Positions 14,312 through 23,700 of a stretch of 27,479 nt of DNA are shown here, piece by piece. The first letter of the stretch is position 1, and each line of letters begins with the position of its first letter. The stretch comes from a virus: positions 1 through 27,479 of IMG/VR virus record IMGVR_UViG_3300020190_000292, one strand, 5' to 3'. The notes beneath the pieces were generated by a model. That model saw only the letters and a list, made by a program, of their open reading frames with translations, did no database searches and was not told where the DNA came from. The position numbers and the translations under genes are program-made.

Positions 14312-16669
14312 ATGGCTGGTATTCCTTACTTTACTATTGTACCTTGCTGCCCTGATTTAGGAGAAGCAATTACTCCATATTTTAACATACCTGATGCAGT
14401 TGCAAACTATGAAGGTATTTGGGTATATAATGGTCCTACTGCTGTAGTTAATGGAATACTATTTACTTCAGGTTTTTGTTATGATATAGAATATCAAGGA
14501 ACTACATTAGCTTTTTATCCACAAACACCTACTCCTGCTACATATACTGATGCAGAAAAACAATGTACTTTTCCAGGATGTGCTGAATGTAATTCTTTAG
14601 CACCAAATGCATTTGAAGTATATAATTGTTGTGACTCAGCGAATGTAATTACTTTAAATTTAGATGCAGAATTTACAACAGACGGTGTTTATTCATATGA
14701 TGGATTAACTCCCTTTACTATAGGAGATTTTATATTTGAACCAGGTAGCTGTTATAGTATTAGTTTTGTAGGTAATTCAGTAACAACAGCTGGTCCTGAT
14801 TTTAAAGATTTTACATATGAAGGACCGGATTGTGTAAACTCACCTAATTGTCCATCTTGTTCTGTAACTGAACAATACTTGGCATTTACTTCTTGTTGTG
14901 ATGAAAATACAATTTTATACTTTAGACCTAATAGTCTTAGTAGTTATACAAATGGAGTATATGAATACTTAGGTGCACCAGTAAATGGTTTAGAAAATAC
15001 TTGTTATAGTCTTACATTATATGATGTAGGTATTGCTCCAATAAATGATATTGCTGAGTATGCTGCATTACCAGAAGCTCCTGCATTTATAGAAAATGTT
15101 ACATTTGATACTAAATCAAATACTAATACTAACTGTGCTGATTATATATTAGAGTGTCCATCTTGTAAAAAGAAGTGTTATACACTTTATAATTGTGATG
15201 GAACATATTTTAATACTACAGCAAATATGTCAGCTTATGTTGGAACATTTGTTTCAGTATCAAATCCTAGCGGACCTATTGCAGGAACTTGGTTTGTAAT
15301 TCCAAATAATGGAAATTGTAATAATGCTGTAGAAGATATAACTGTAAGTCCAACTCCACCAGCACCATGTGATTGTAGATGTTTTGAAATAACAGGACAA
15401 ATATCTTCTTTGTTGTACATAAATTGTGATGGAGAAGTTATTAAAGATGCAACACAAACAAAGTTTTGTTCACTTGTTTATCCTTTTGTAACAGGTACTC
15501 CGGGTCAATATCAAGTAATTGAAGGATTAGATTGTGTAGATGGAGAATGCCCAACTATATGTTATAAATTAACTAACTGTGAAACAGGTGAAATAATTAA
15601 TACATTAACAGACTTATCTTCTTATTATAATCTTAATCAAGTAGTTACTTTACTTAATAATGATGGATGCTGGCAAATTGATATCAATGATCCTGAAGAA
15701 TGTGAGTGTCCAATAAATGTAACAGTACTCACATATTTTAGTGACTGCCCTACATGTTTAGGAATAACAGCTTATAAACTAACAGGTTGTGATCAAACAT
15801 TACCTATTATTTATACTACATCTGATTTATCTTTATATGTTGGTAAAACAATAGAATTTAACTGCGGATGTTATACAGTAGAGTTAATAAACTATCAACC
15901 TCCTACAGATATACCTGTTGTTCCAGATTATTCATTTGATAATTGTAGCATATGTACTAGTATTATCTATAAACTTATAGATTGTCTTAATCCTAATAAT
16001 GTTATTTATACTACTACAGATTTATCAGGATATAGTGGTGCAATCATAAAAATAGAAAATTGTGATTCTTGTTTTACTATTACAGAAACAAGAGAGCCCG
16101 GAAATATAGAAAATATAGCTGTTGTAGAACAATATAGAACTTGTGATGCTTGTACTGAAAATTATGTGTGTGTATGTAGCAGAATAAAAAACTATGATAC
16201 AGTAGAGCATGTATACGACTATATAGACTGTAATAGTGTAGAAAGACAGATTACTTTACAACCTGGAGAGTCTTCAGGTAAATTATGTTTATTTGTTTGG
16301 CTTACAACATACACTACAGATAATATAGAATACTTTGGAGAATGTTCTGAAACTGTTAAGTTTCAGTGGGACTGTCCAAAAAATTATCCAATTAGAAAAG
16401 TAAAACCAGGTTATAAAACTCCAGTATGTAGTACTGATAAATATGAGAAAATAACTTGTAAAGCATCTGAGATATTATATAAACAAGTAATGACTCTTAG
16501 ATATGGAATAAGTAATTGTTGTCCAGAAGAAGATGACAAATGGTTAATTAAAAAAGAACTGATAGATTTACAAGCTTTAGTAGATCCTAATTATGTATGT
16601 AAACCATCATCATGTGGTTGTCCAGTACCTGATTGCGGATGTACTGCAAGTAAGACTTGTAATTCTTAA
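14312..16669 (+). CDS. Cys-rich modular repeat virion protein
   Basis: A 785-residue protein built from consecutive beta-rich modules, most ending in a CxxC or CxC pair. By eye: modules at residues 1-93, 94-183 and 184-285 (each with a CC or CCD near the start), 286-355, 356-415, 416-482, 483-548 and 549-614, then a C-terminal region (615-785) with many Cys. Modules 6-8 share YKLTxC..I.TxxDLSxYxG..I followed by a Cys pair and CxxC. Such modules occur, as I recall, in tail or surface proteins of uncultured Bacteroidota phages. The C-terminus (GCPVPDCGCTASKTC) is densely Cys-rich. No signal peptide or transmembrane segment is seen, so delivery to the virion surface is by assembly. Probable role: tail decoration, spike or fibre base. 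The Cys may form disulphides outside the cell or bind metal. Confidence 0.65.
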   Translation: MAGIPYFTIVPCCPDLGEAITPYFNIPDAVANYEGIWVYNGPTAVVNGILFTSGFCYDIEYQGTTLAFYPQTPTPATYTDAEKQCTFPGCAECNSLAPNAFEVYNCCDSANVITLNLDAEFTTDGVYSYDGLTPFTIGDFIFEPGSCYSISFVGNSVTTAGPDFKDFTYEGPDCVNSPNCPSCSVTEQYLAFTSCCDENTILYFRPNSLSSYTNGVYEYLGAPVNGLENTCYSLTLYDVGIAPINDIAEYAALPEAPAFIENVTFDTKSNTNTNCADYILECPSCKKKCYTLYNCDGTYFNTTANMSAYVGTFVSVSNPSGPIAGTWFVIPNNGNCNNAVEDITVSPTPPAPCDCRCFEITGQISSLLYINCDGEVIKDATQTKFCSLVYPFVTGTPGQYQVIEGLDCVDGECPTICYKLTNCETGEIINTLTDLSSYYNLNQVVTLLNNDGCWQIDINDPEECECPINVTVLTYFSDCPTCLGITAYKLTGCDQTLPIIYTTSDLSLYVGKTIEFNCGCYTVELINYQPPTDIPVVPDYSFDNCSICTSIIYKLIDCLNPNNVIYTTTDLSGYSGAIIKIENCDSCFTITETREPGNIENIAVVEQYRTCDACTENYVCVCSRIKNYDTVEHVYDYIDCNSVERQITLQPGESSGKLCLFVWLTTYTTDNIEYFGECSETVKFQWDCPKNYPIRKVKPGYKTPVCSTDKYEKITCKASEILYKQVMTLRYGISNCCPEEDDKWLIKKELIDLQALVDPNYVCKPSSCGCPVPDCGCTASKTCNS
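15557..16153 (+). repeat. Three tandem ~66-residue YKLT-DLS-CxxC modules in the Cys-rich protein
   Basis: Residues 416-482, 483-548 and 549-614 align end to end (67, 66 and 66 residues). Each begins with YKL followed by a Cys, then a hydrophobic strand, TT or LT, DLS, a Tyr two residues later, a hydrophobic core, a Cys pair, and a closing C-x-x-C. The repeat is clear in protein but weak in DNA, so it is old. Confidence 0.7.
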
Positions 16670-16674
16670 TTATA

Positions 16675-16686
16675 TTTTGTATATTA
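16675..16686 (+). promoter_or_regulatory. Candidate promoter element TTTTGTATATTA before the fibre gene
   Basis: An exact copy of the element at 3967-3978, 15 bases before ATG 16702, in the 32-base gap after the Cys-rich gene. It may give the fibre genes their own transcript. Confidence 0.42.
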
Positions 16687-16701
16687 TATAATAAGAATAA
16701 T

Positions 16702-18108
16702 ATGAAACCACTAAATTTAGATAATAAACCTTGTAGTCCAATTTCAAGTAATTGTGTAATTTGGCAGGGTCCTGATATTCCTTGTATTAAATTATGTACA
16801 GGAGATACTGTATCTGATGTAGTATATAAAATTGCTACTGAACTTTGTACAGTATTAGATACTTTAAAAGTAGATAATTATGACCTTACTTGTTTTAATA
16901 TAAATGCATGTGGTCCTCAAGATTTTCAAGCACTTATTCAATTTCTAATTGATCAAATTTGTTCTATAGAAAATTTACCATCAAGAACAGATGGAGCACC
17001 TTCAGGTTGTCCTGATTGTGTAGTTTCAGTAGCTCCTTGTTTTGTTGTAGGTACTCAAACTACTATGCAATTATTAGATTATGTACAAGCAATAGCAAAT
17101 AAAATATGTAGTCTTATAACAGAAATTGCAAACATAAATAATAGAATAGATAATGTAGAGATATCTATTATAGATATTCAAAATCAGATAGACAACTTAC
17201 CTACATATACATTACCCTCTATATTAGTTGATTGTAATTTAAGTGCAACAATAACTGCAGGTGGAACATATCAGATTGATGCTGTTCTTACTGCTTTAAT
17301 AAATGATGATACAAATGGTTATTGTGCATTAATAAATGCAACTGGATTACCAGCAGATATAATTAGTGCAGTTACATCCCAATGCATTGCAGATGGAGAT
17401 GCTACATTAAGTAACCCAGCTGTAACTTACGGCTCTCTTGCAGGATGGGTATCTTCATTAAGTGTAGATACCGCTGCCGGAGCTATTAATAATTTATGGT
17501 TAGTTGTATGTGATCTTTATAATGGCTTTACTAGTTATGTTGCACCAACTTCAGTAGTAACTGCTGGTGATTGGATAACTGTAACAGCATCTACTGTAGG
17601 TACAGTAACTACATATGAAGTAGCTGAAACTGAAAAACCAGGTCTTAGTGTTTTTCTAAGTCCTCCAGCTAATATACTAAAAACCGCACCTGGATTAAAT
17701 ACGGGTAGATTATGTGATGGAAGTGTACAAATAATGACTTCTACAGAATACAATGACTTTGGTGCAGCATATGACAGTACAACCGGTGTATTTACAGTAC
17801 CTACAGATGGTGTATATCAAATATCATTTTTTGCTCATCTTACAAAAGATGCAGGTACCGGTTGGTATGATGCGGGTGTCCCAGGAATGATTACAGCAGG
17901 AATCATGAGTCCAACTGGTTGTCAGTTTTATTGTGTAAATAATAACTCTCCAGTAGTTACACAAAAACATTCATCAATAAATGGATCTTTTACTAGAAAA
18001 CTTACAACAGGAACACAAATATGTTTAAAGGTAATTAATCTTACAAATTATGATTACTTATCTGAAACAGGAGATGTAGTAAGATTTTCAGTACAAAGAA
18101 TAAAATAA
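16702..18108 (+). CDS. Trimeric fibre protein with C1q-like C-terminal domain
   Basis: A 468-residue protein with fibre architecture. Residues 18-49 carry a Cys-bounded motif CVIWQGPDIPC..LC.GDTVSD..LC, which also occurs in shorter form in the 81-residue neighbour, so it may dock both to the same virion site. Residues 130-168 look like a trimeric coiled coil (ITEIANINNRIDNVEISIID onwards). The middle (170-330) is a beta/Gly/Ala-rich shaft. Residues 335-468 resemble a C1q/TNF-like jelly roll: TGVFTVPTDGVYQISFFAHL near its start and DVVRFSVQRIK at the end, with paired beta strands between. Such heads in phages bind cell-surface ligands, so this is a candidate receptor-binding protein. It lies next to a promoter-like element and a gene for a probable partner. 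The C1q call is by pattern, not by search. Confidence 0.7.
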   Translation: MKPLNLDNKPCSPISSNCVIWQGPDIPCIKLCTGDTVSDVVYKIATELCTVLDTLKVDNYDLTCFNINACGPQDFQALIQFLIDQICSIENLPSRTDGAPSGCPDCVVSVAPCFVVGTQTTMQLLDYVQAIANKICSLITEIANINNRIDNVEISIIDIQNQIDNLPTYTLPSILVDCNLSATITAGGTYQIDAVLTALINDDTNGYCALINATGLPADIISAVTSQCIADGDATLSNPAVTYGSLAGWVSSLSVDTAAGAINNLWLVVCDLYNGFTSYVAPTSVVTAGDWITVTASTVGTVTTYEVAETEKPGLSVFLSPPANILKTAPGLNTGRLCDGSVQIMTSTEYNDFGAAYDSTTGVFTVPTDGVYQISFFAHLTKDAGTGWYDAGVPGMITAGIMSPTGCQFYCVNNNSPVVTQKHSSINGSFTRKLTTGTQICLKVINLTNYDYLSETGDVVRFSVQRIK

Positions 18109-18114
18109 TAAAAA

Positions 18115-18360
18115 ATGGCAACTACAAATACATGTAAAAAGAATTGCGGATGTCAAGATAGTTTCTTGACAAGTCCTGCACCATGTCCTACTCCACAAGG
18201 ATGTCCAGAACCAGAACCATGTTCTGAAGTTTTTGACTCACAATGTATAATATATACAGGAGAACCTATAATATGTAATGGAGATACAGTAGTACCTACT
18301 AATACTAATATGGCAGAAGCTTTACAATTGATTGTAGCTTACTTTTGTCCAGCACCTTAA
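18115..18360 (+). CDS. Small Cys/Pro-rich protein paired with the fibre
   Basis: An 81-residue protein, 6 bases after the fibre gene and closing this transcription unit. Residues 1-36 are Cys/Pro-rich (KKNCGCQD, PAPCPTPQGCPEPEPC), probably extended. Residues 44-78 carry CIIYTGEPIICNGDTV, then a helix and a last Cys, parallel to residues 18-49 of the fibre. It may be a cap, adaptor or second occupant of the same docking site. Short relatives occur in related phages, as I recall, always hypothetical. Confidence 0.6.
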   Translation: MATTNTCKKNCGCQDSFLTSPAPCPTPQGCPEPEPCSEVFDSQCIIYTGEPIICNGDTVVPTNTNMAEALQLIVAYFCPAP

Positions 18361-18400
18361 GATGTTGCAGGTTTGTTGGTGTTTCTGTAACAAACAAGGC

Positions 18401-18432
18401 AAAGCCCTCACACTAGTGGGGGTTTTGTTTTA
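18401..18432 (+). terminator. Intrinsic terminator after the fibre pair
   Basis: AAAGCCCTCAC (18401-18411), loop ACTA, GTGGGGGTTTT (18416-18426): 11 pairs, two of them G-T, with a T-rich run TTTTGTTTTATTT. A second, weaker dyad (GTTTGTT 18371-18377 / AACAAAC 18389-18395) lies just upstream; its role is unclear. Confidence 0.82.
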
Positions 18433-18444
18433 TTTGTATATTTG
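18433..18444 (+). promoter_or_regulatory. Candidate promoter for the ring-muzzle unit
   Basis: TTTGTATATTTG is a variant of the TTTTGTATATTA element and contains TATATTTG, a full match to the Bacteroidota -7 consensus TAnnTTTG. It starts right after the terminator and lies 29 bases before ATG 18474. No -33 TTTG at standard spacing is seen. Confidence 0.5.
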
Positions 18445-18473
18445 TTAATCTCATTTATTTTTAGTATATTATT

Positions 18474-19055
18474 ATGAAGGAATTTAAGCAACCTGACATT
18501 AGTGCTCCAAGATTTAGACCTAGAGTACACAACATTTTAGAAAAAGAGTTCTTTGACAGTTTTAAAAAAAAATTTTCTAGATATAAGAATCTAGAAAATA
18601 GTGTTTTAAAAAATATTATAAAGACATACAATAAAACATTATTCAATACAGTAATTGAAACAAGAGATGGTATACAACTACCTGAATCATTAGGCTGGTT
18701 GTTTATTGGAACTTGTCAAACAAGTAAAAAGAAAAATGTGGATTTTGGTAAGTCTTTAAAATATGGAGTAACTGTAACTAATAACAATTTAGGAACAGAC
18801 GGTAAACTAGCTAAAATATTTTATAGCAATAGTGCTAATAAGCATAAAATTAAAAATAGAGAATTTTGGGGGTTTACTGCTTGTAGAGAATTCAAAAGAT
18901 CAGTTGCTAAATCATATCCGGAAAACTGGAATATGTATTTGGTAGTTGAACCAAAATTACAAATTAAAACACAATATAGTAAAACTGTTTATAAAAACAT
19001 GTTAAAGACAAAGACTCTACATGCTTTAAAAAACTATAATGAATTTGATATATGA
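18474..19055 (+). CDS. Conserved protein upstream of the ring genes, possibly IHF/HU-like
   Basis: A 193-residue basic protein opening the last transcription unit. Its N-terminal half is helical (residues 15-62). Then comes RDGIQLPESLGWLFIG (residues 64-79), weakly like the GxVxLPGFGxF turn of IHF/HU proteins, followed by beta strands and a C-terminal REFWGFTACREFKRSVAKS. Crassvirales carry IHF-like genes near the ring proteins, which supports but does not prove the idea. I recognise the sequence as recurring in this phage group without a firm function. The stop overlaps the next ATG by 4 bases (ATGA), so the two are probably translationally coupled. Alternative: a neck or assembly cofactor. 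Confidence 0.55.
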   Translation: MKEFKQPDISAPRFRPRVHNILEKEFFDSFKKKFSRYKNLENSVLKNIIKTYNKTLFNTVIETRDGIQLPESLGWLFIGTCQTSKKKNVDFGKSLKYGVTVTNNNLGTDGKLAKIFYSNSANKHKIKNREFWGFTACREFKRSVAKSYPENWNMYLVVEPKLQIKTQYSKTVYKNMLKTKTLHALKNYNEFDI

Positions 19056-19729
19056 CAACAATAGGTGAAGCAATATCAAGAGTTAGAAATACTCTAAAGG
19101 CAGTTAAAGAAGATCCTTTCTTGACTGATAGAACTATATATTTTTCATTACTTAAGTATGGTCAAACTCTTCTTAAAAGAGAAGATAACCAATTTAGACT
19201 AATGAAAATAAGTTCTATATTTAATGTTTTACCTTATGTAGAATTAATTAGTGTAGATAAAGTAGAAGCTCAATGTATTGGTGTATATTCAGGTTGTTAC
19301 TTTAAAAGATCTAAAGAAAAATTACCCACTATACTTGATGGTATATTTGGTCCTATTATACGTACTGTATCTTCTATAGATGGCTCTATAGAATTATACA
19401 GAACTGATCCGGGTACATGGGTATCTATGACTAAGAGTACTACTTTTAAATATAATAAGAAACAATACTTTTGGTATCTTAATGGTTATTTATATTTACC
19501 AAATGTAGACTGGGACGCAGTTAGAGTTGAAGCAATATTTCAAGGAGATACATTAGGTTATCAATGTGGAGAAGATAATAAAGATTCTTGTGTAATTAGA
19601 CAAGACCAACCTTTACCTTTTCCAGAATATTTATTTTCTGAAGTAGAGCAATTTGTAATTAAAGAACTTACTATGGCTATACAAGTACCTACAGATGGTG
19701 CTGATGATAGTCAAAATTCACTTAGATAA
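19052..19729 (+). CDS. Ring protein 1-type tail connector (P22 gp4-like tail accessory factor)
   Basis: A 225-residue protein whose first 70 residues (TIGEAISRVRNTLKAVKEDP, then LTDRTIYFSLLKYGQTLLKR) form the helical start typical of crAss-like ring protein 1 and P22 gp4-type tail accessory factors, which sit under the portal and extend the DNA channel. The rest is beta-rich, with FGPIIRTVSSIDGS and a C-terminal helix EVEQFVIKELTMAIQ. The order ring 1, ring 2, muzzle is that of crAss-like phages. ATG 19052 overlaps the previous stop; the gene ends in TAATG with the next. Confidence 0.75.
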   Translation: MTTIGEAISRVRNTLKAVKEDPFLTDRTIYFSLLKYGQTLLKREDNQFRLMKISSIFNVLPYVELISVDKVEAQCIGVYSGCYFKRSKEKLPTILDGIFGPIIRTVSSIDGSIELYRTDPGTWVSMTKSTTFKYNKKQYFWYLNGYLYLPNVDWDAVRVEAIFQGDTLGYQCGEDNKDSCVIRQDQPLPFPEYLFSEVEQFVIKELTMAIQVPTDGADDSQNSLR

Positions 19730-20772
19730 TGGATTATAATTATACACTCCGGTACCGTACATTTGACCAGTTATTGGAAGATGTATCTGTTGATTTAAAT
19801 ACATTTGCTTTAGAGAACATGATAGAGCCACAGACTCTTATCAAGTTAGCTAAAAAATTAAACTATGATTTAGGTTTAAGAATAAATCAACAGAAAGAAA
19901 TTATATTAGAAGTCTGTCATGGTAAAGTTAAATTACCTGATGATTTTTATACATTTAACTTTGCATTTGTTTGTGGTGAATTTGAACAAAGAGTAGGTTA
20001 TGATGGATGGGCTTCTGGTACTAATGTACAAGAAGTACCTTATCAAGAAGTACCTAGTACAACAGATACATGCGCAGCACCCACAATAAACTGTAGAACC
20101 TGTAATTCTAATCCATGTAATCATACAGCAGCTTGCGGACTTAATTATCCTATAGCAGATCCAATACCTACTCAGTATGATCCTAACAATCCATACGGAG
20201 ATACTTGTATTGCTCCAAGAGTTTTTATGAATTGCAAAGGTGAACAATATGAATTAGTACAAATTATAAATACAAGTAATGTAAGAATATATAAAAATCT
20301 TATTCCACTTAGAATGAAGGCTAGTCAAGAAATAGAATGTGACTGTCCTAATCTTTATTATAATACTGTAAACCAAGGTTGGATTAAAGGAGGTTTTTTA
20401 TTTACAACATTTCAAACTGGAAAAGTATATTTAAACTATCAGGGTCAGATGGAAGATGATCAAGGTAACTTATTGGTACCAGATCATGATCTTATAAATG
20501 AATATTATGAGTATGCATTTAAACAAAGAATTCTTGAGAATCTATATATGAATGGGGAAGATGTAATGCAAAGACTTCAACTTGTTGAACAAAGATTAAG
20601 ACCTGCAAGAAATCAAGCTCTCACCGTAGTTAATACTCCAAACTTTAAAGAAATGGAACAACTATGGTGGACAAATAGAAAAGCAATGTACTCTAAGTAT
20701 TATGATATGTTTAAATCATATTCTCCTAATAGTGCTTATTATAGAAACCTAGGATTTAATAGAGTAAAATAA
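19729..20772 (+). CDS. Ring-type tail connector with Cys-rich insert
   Basis: A 347-residue protein overlapping the previous stop by one base. The N-terminal TLRYRTFDQLLEDVSVDLNT, PQTLIKLAKKLNYDLGLRIN and VKLPDDFY (residues 7-74) and the C-terminal LINEYYEYAFKQRILENLYM and ARNQALTVVNTPNF are, as I recall, conserved in the second ring/neck protein of this phage group. Between them, residues 115-169 form an insert with seven Cys (115, 122, 125, 130, 136, 160, 169), preceded by a short QEVPYQEVP repeat. The insert is likely exposed, perhaps a metal or disulphide knob. One base separates it from the muzzle gene. Confidence 0.7.
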   Translation: MDYNYTLRYRTFDQLLEDVSVDLNTFALENMIEPQTLIKLAKKLNYDLGLRINQQKEIILEVCHGKVKLPDDFYTFNFAFVCGEFEQRVGYDGWASGTNVQEVPYQEVPSTTDTCAAPTINCRTCNSNPCNHTAACGLNYPIADPIPTQYDPNNPYGDTCIAPRVFMNCKGEQYELVQIINTSNVRIYKNLIPLRMKASQEIECDCPNLYYNTVNQGWIKGGFLFTTFQTGKVYLNYQGQMEDDQGNLLVPDHDLINEYYEYAFKQRILENLYMNGEDVMQRLQLVEQRLRPARNQALTVVNTPNFKEMEQLWWTNRKAMYSKYYDMFKSYSPNSAYYRNLGFNRVK

Positions 20773-20773
20773 T

Positions 20774-23700
20774 ATGGCAAAGAACATACAAAATAGTGCG
20801 CAGAATTTAACTAATACATTTACAAAAGGTCTTAATAAAGATTCTGATCCTTCATTTGTATCTGAAGGTATGTGGTTACATGCCCGGAATGCTGTAAACA
20901 ATACAGCAGAAGGAGACTTAGGTACATTATCAAATGAGAGTTCAAACTATCTTTGTGCAACAGCCGGATCAACAATGCCACCTACTGTAGTAAATAAATA
21001 CATTATAGGAGGAATACATTTATTCAGTGATACTTGGGTTATATATACAGCAGGTCATGATGTAAATGGTGTTACAGTAATGTCAGAGATTGGTCTTCTT
21101 GAAGAAAGTAAATGTACATATAGACCTATTGTACAAGATGCTTGTTTAGGTTTTGATAAAAGATTTTTAATATCCGGTTCTTCAAGAGAAAAAGAAGATT
21201 GTACTTGGCAAGTATATTGGGCAGATGGTTTAAATCCTGATAGATTTTTAAATGTTGGGGATCCTAAATTATGGCCAGATCCTGCAAACTATTTTTGGTC
21301 TGTGTCACAAAGTAACTATACTAATAGTGTAAACTTTTATACTAATTATAACAATACATCTGATACAATACTTTGGCCCGGAGTAACTTGGATACAAAAG
21401 TGTACACCAATAGATACTAATAATCCTTGTGAGTTTTGTGTAGATCAAAATAAATTAGATTGTGATAAAATAAGATTAGCAAGATTAATGAGTACACCTT
21501 GTCTTAAATTAAGTTTAGGTGTAACAGGAGGAACTTTAAGAAACGGTACTTACTTTGCAACAATAGCTTATAGTATAAAGGGTCAGAAAATAACAGATTA
21601 TTTTTCACAAAGTAATTATCAGTTTGTTTACACATTTGAAGATTTACAGGGTTCTTTAGATTTAGAAGTAAGTGCAGACTCAGAAAATTTTGATGAGTTT
21701 GAATTAGTAATAGTACAGTGTATTAATAATGGTACAGTAGCAAAAAGAATTGGTACATATTCTACTAATACAAGCAGAATTACTTTAGATCAAATTAAAG
21801 AAGATACTCTTACAGTTCCGTTAGAAGACATTCCTTTACAAACACCAGTATTTGAAAAGTCAGATCAGATTACTGAAGTAAACAATTACTTACTAAGAGT
21901 AGGACCTACATCTAAGTTTGATTTTAATTATCAACCCTTAGCAAACTTAATTAGATCCCGTTGGGCTTCAGTTGAATATCCTGCTAACTATTATGTAAAT
22001 GGTGGTAATAAAACTAGTTATTTAAGAGATGAAGTATATGCATTCTTTATACGTTGGGTATATGATACAGGTGATAAGTCTGCTTCTTATCATATCCCCG
22101 GGAGACCTCCTAAAAATTATACAATACCAGGAACTGCTAATACCTATCCTGAAGAGTCAACAAGTTATAATGGAAAAAACATCCTTTATTATGATTCAAC
22201 AGATCCTTTAAAAACAGAACAAGTATTTGAAGTATATAATACTGCTAGTACTTTATTACCTGTAAACATTCCGGGTACTGAAACAATAGGTGGTAAAATA
22301 GTTTTACCAGATGGAGGTATAGTAAATAGAGTGGGTGAAATGGGTTATTGGGAATCAACAGAAAACTATCCTGATAATCAAGCAGAAATTTGGAACCCAA
22401 GTGAACATTGTTGGACTGGACAAGCAGGTGCATCAAAAGAATATGACTTATGTGGTAAAAAAATTAGACACCATAAGTTTCCTGATAATACTACAGATCC
22501 ACATTTTACACCTAATGTAAATGCTACAGGCTCACAAGTAGATGTTCCTTCTATAAGAATATTAGGAGTATATTTTGAAAATATAATTTTTCCAAAAGAT
22601 AATGATGGTAATGATATACCAGGTATTGTAGGATATGAAATACTAAGAAGTTCTAGAGAAGGTAACAGAAGTGTTATTGCTAAAGGTATGATAAATAACT
22701 TTAGAACTTATGAAGACATCGGAGATTATAATACTACACAATCTTCTCTAAGAACAAGAGGTTTATATTTAAATCATCCATTTAACTGTATATATCCTCC
22801 ATATAATACTAATAACCCAGGTGATCATAATTATTTATATAATGATCCTTTTATTAGAATTCCTGATCCTAATGATCCAGACCCTCTAGATTCAGGAGGT
22901 AGTGTATTAAATCAAAGTATACCAGAAGATATTATTTCATTTCACTCTCCAGATACTACATTTAGAAATCCATTCTTATCAGCTACTGAATTTAAAACAT
23001 ATGGTTATATATCAGGAGTTTCAGATCAAAAATTTGTTGAACCTTCTAAACATCCTCAGTTTAAATTAATAAGTGATCAAGCATGGGCTACAGCCTTATT
23101 TGTAGGTTTTGGAGAAGCTATAGTATCTTTACTAGGTAAAAGAGTTTACAATCAACCTGGCGGAAGTTTTACTGCACAATATCAATTACCTGAAGTGGGA
23201 GGTAATACATTACCAATTGGTATACAAACTAACTTAGATGATGCTTTTTTATTTTATACACAATTACAGTTATATAATGCTCAAGAAGGTATTTATGATC
23301 TTTCAGGTGGTTTTTTATTAGATGCTTTTACAGGAACTAATGTAGAACAACAACTATTACAAAATTTTAATGAAAATGCTTTAGCTTTTGGTGGAAATTA
23401 TACAGCTCCTTGGTTATCTGTTGAGACTACGGCAAACTCATATTTACCAGCATACTTAGAAACAGGTTTTAGTGTATTAGGTGCTATAAATAAGTTTGCA
23501 TATTATTTTTCTGAAGGTGCTAATGTTACACTTGATGCTATATATGCTTTCTTACCATATAGACAATATGCACTTCAACAACAAGCTTATGGATTTTATG
23601 ATAGTTGGAGTATTACACAAACATTATCAGATAGTAATTTAAAAAGATTTAAAATTGGAGAGGCTTTTTATTTAAGAGATTCTTTACAAACCATGCCTTC

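Noticed and set aside
8516-19055. Stop-codon reassignment, known in some crAss-like phages
   Set aside because: TAA, TAG (8518, 8904, 9910) and TGA (19055) all end genes followed at once by new starts, and long genes have no internal in-frame stops, so the standard code fits.
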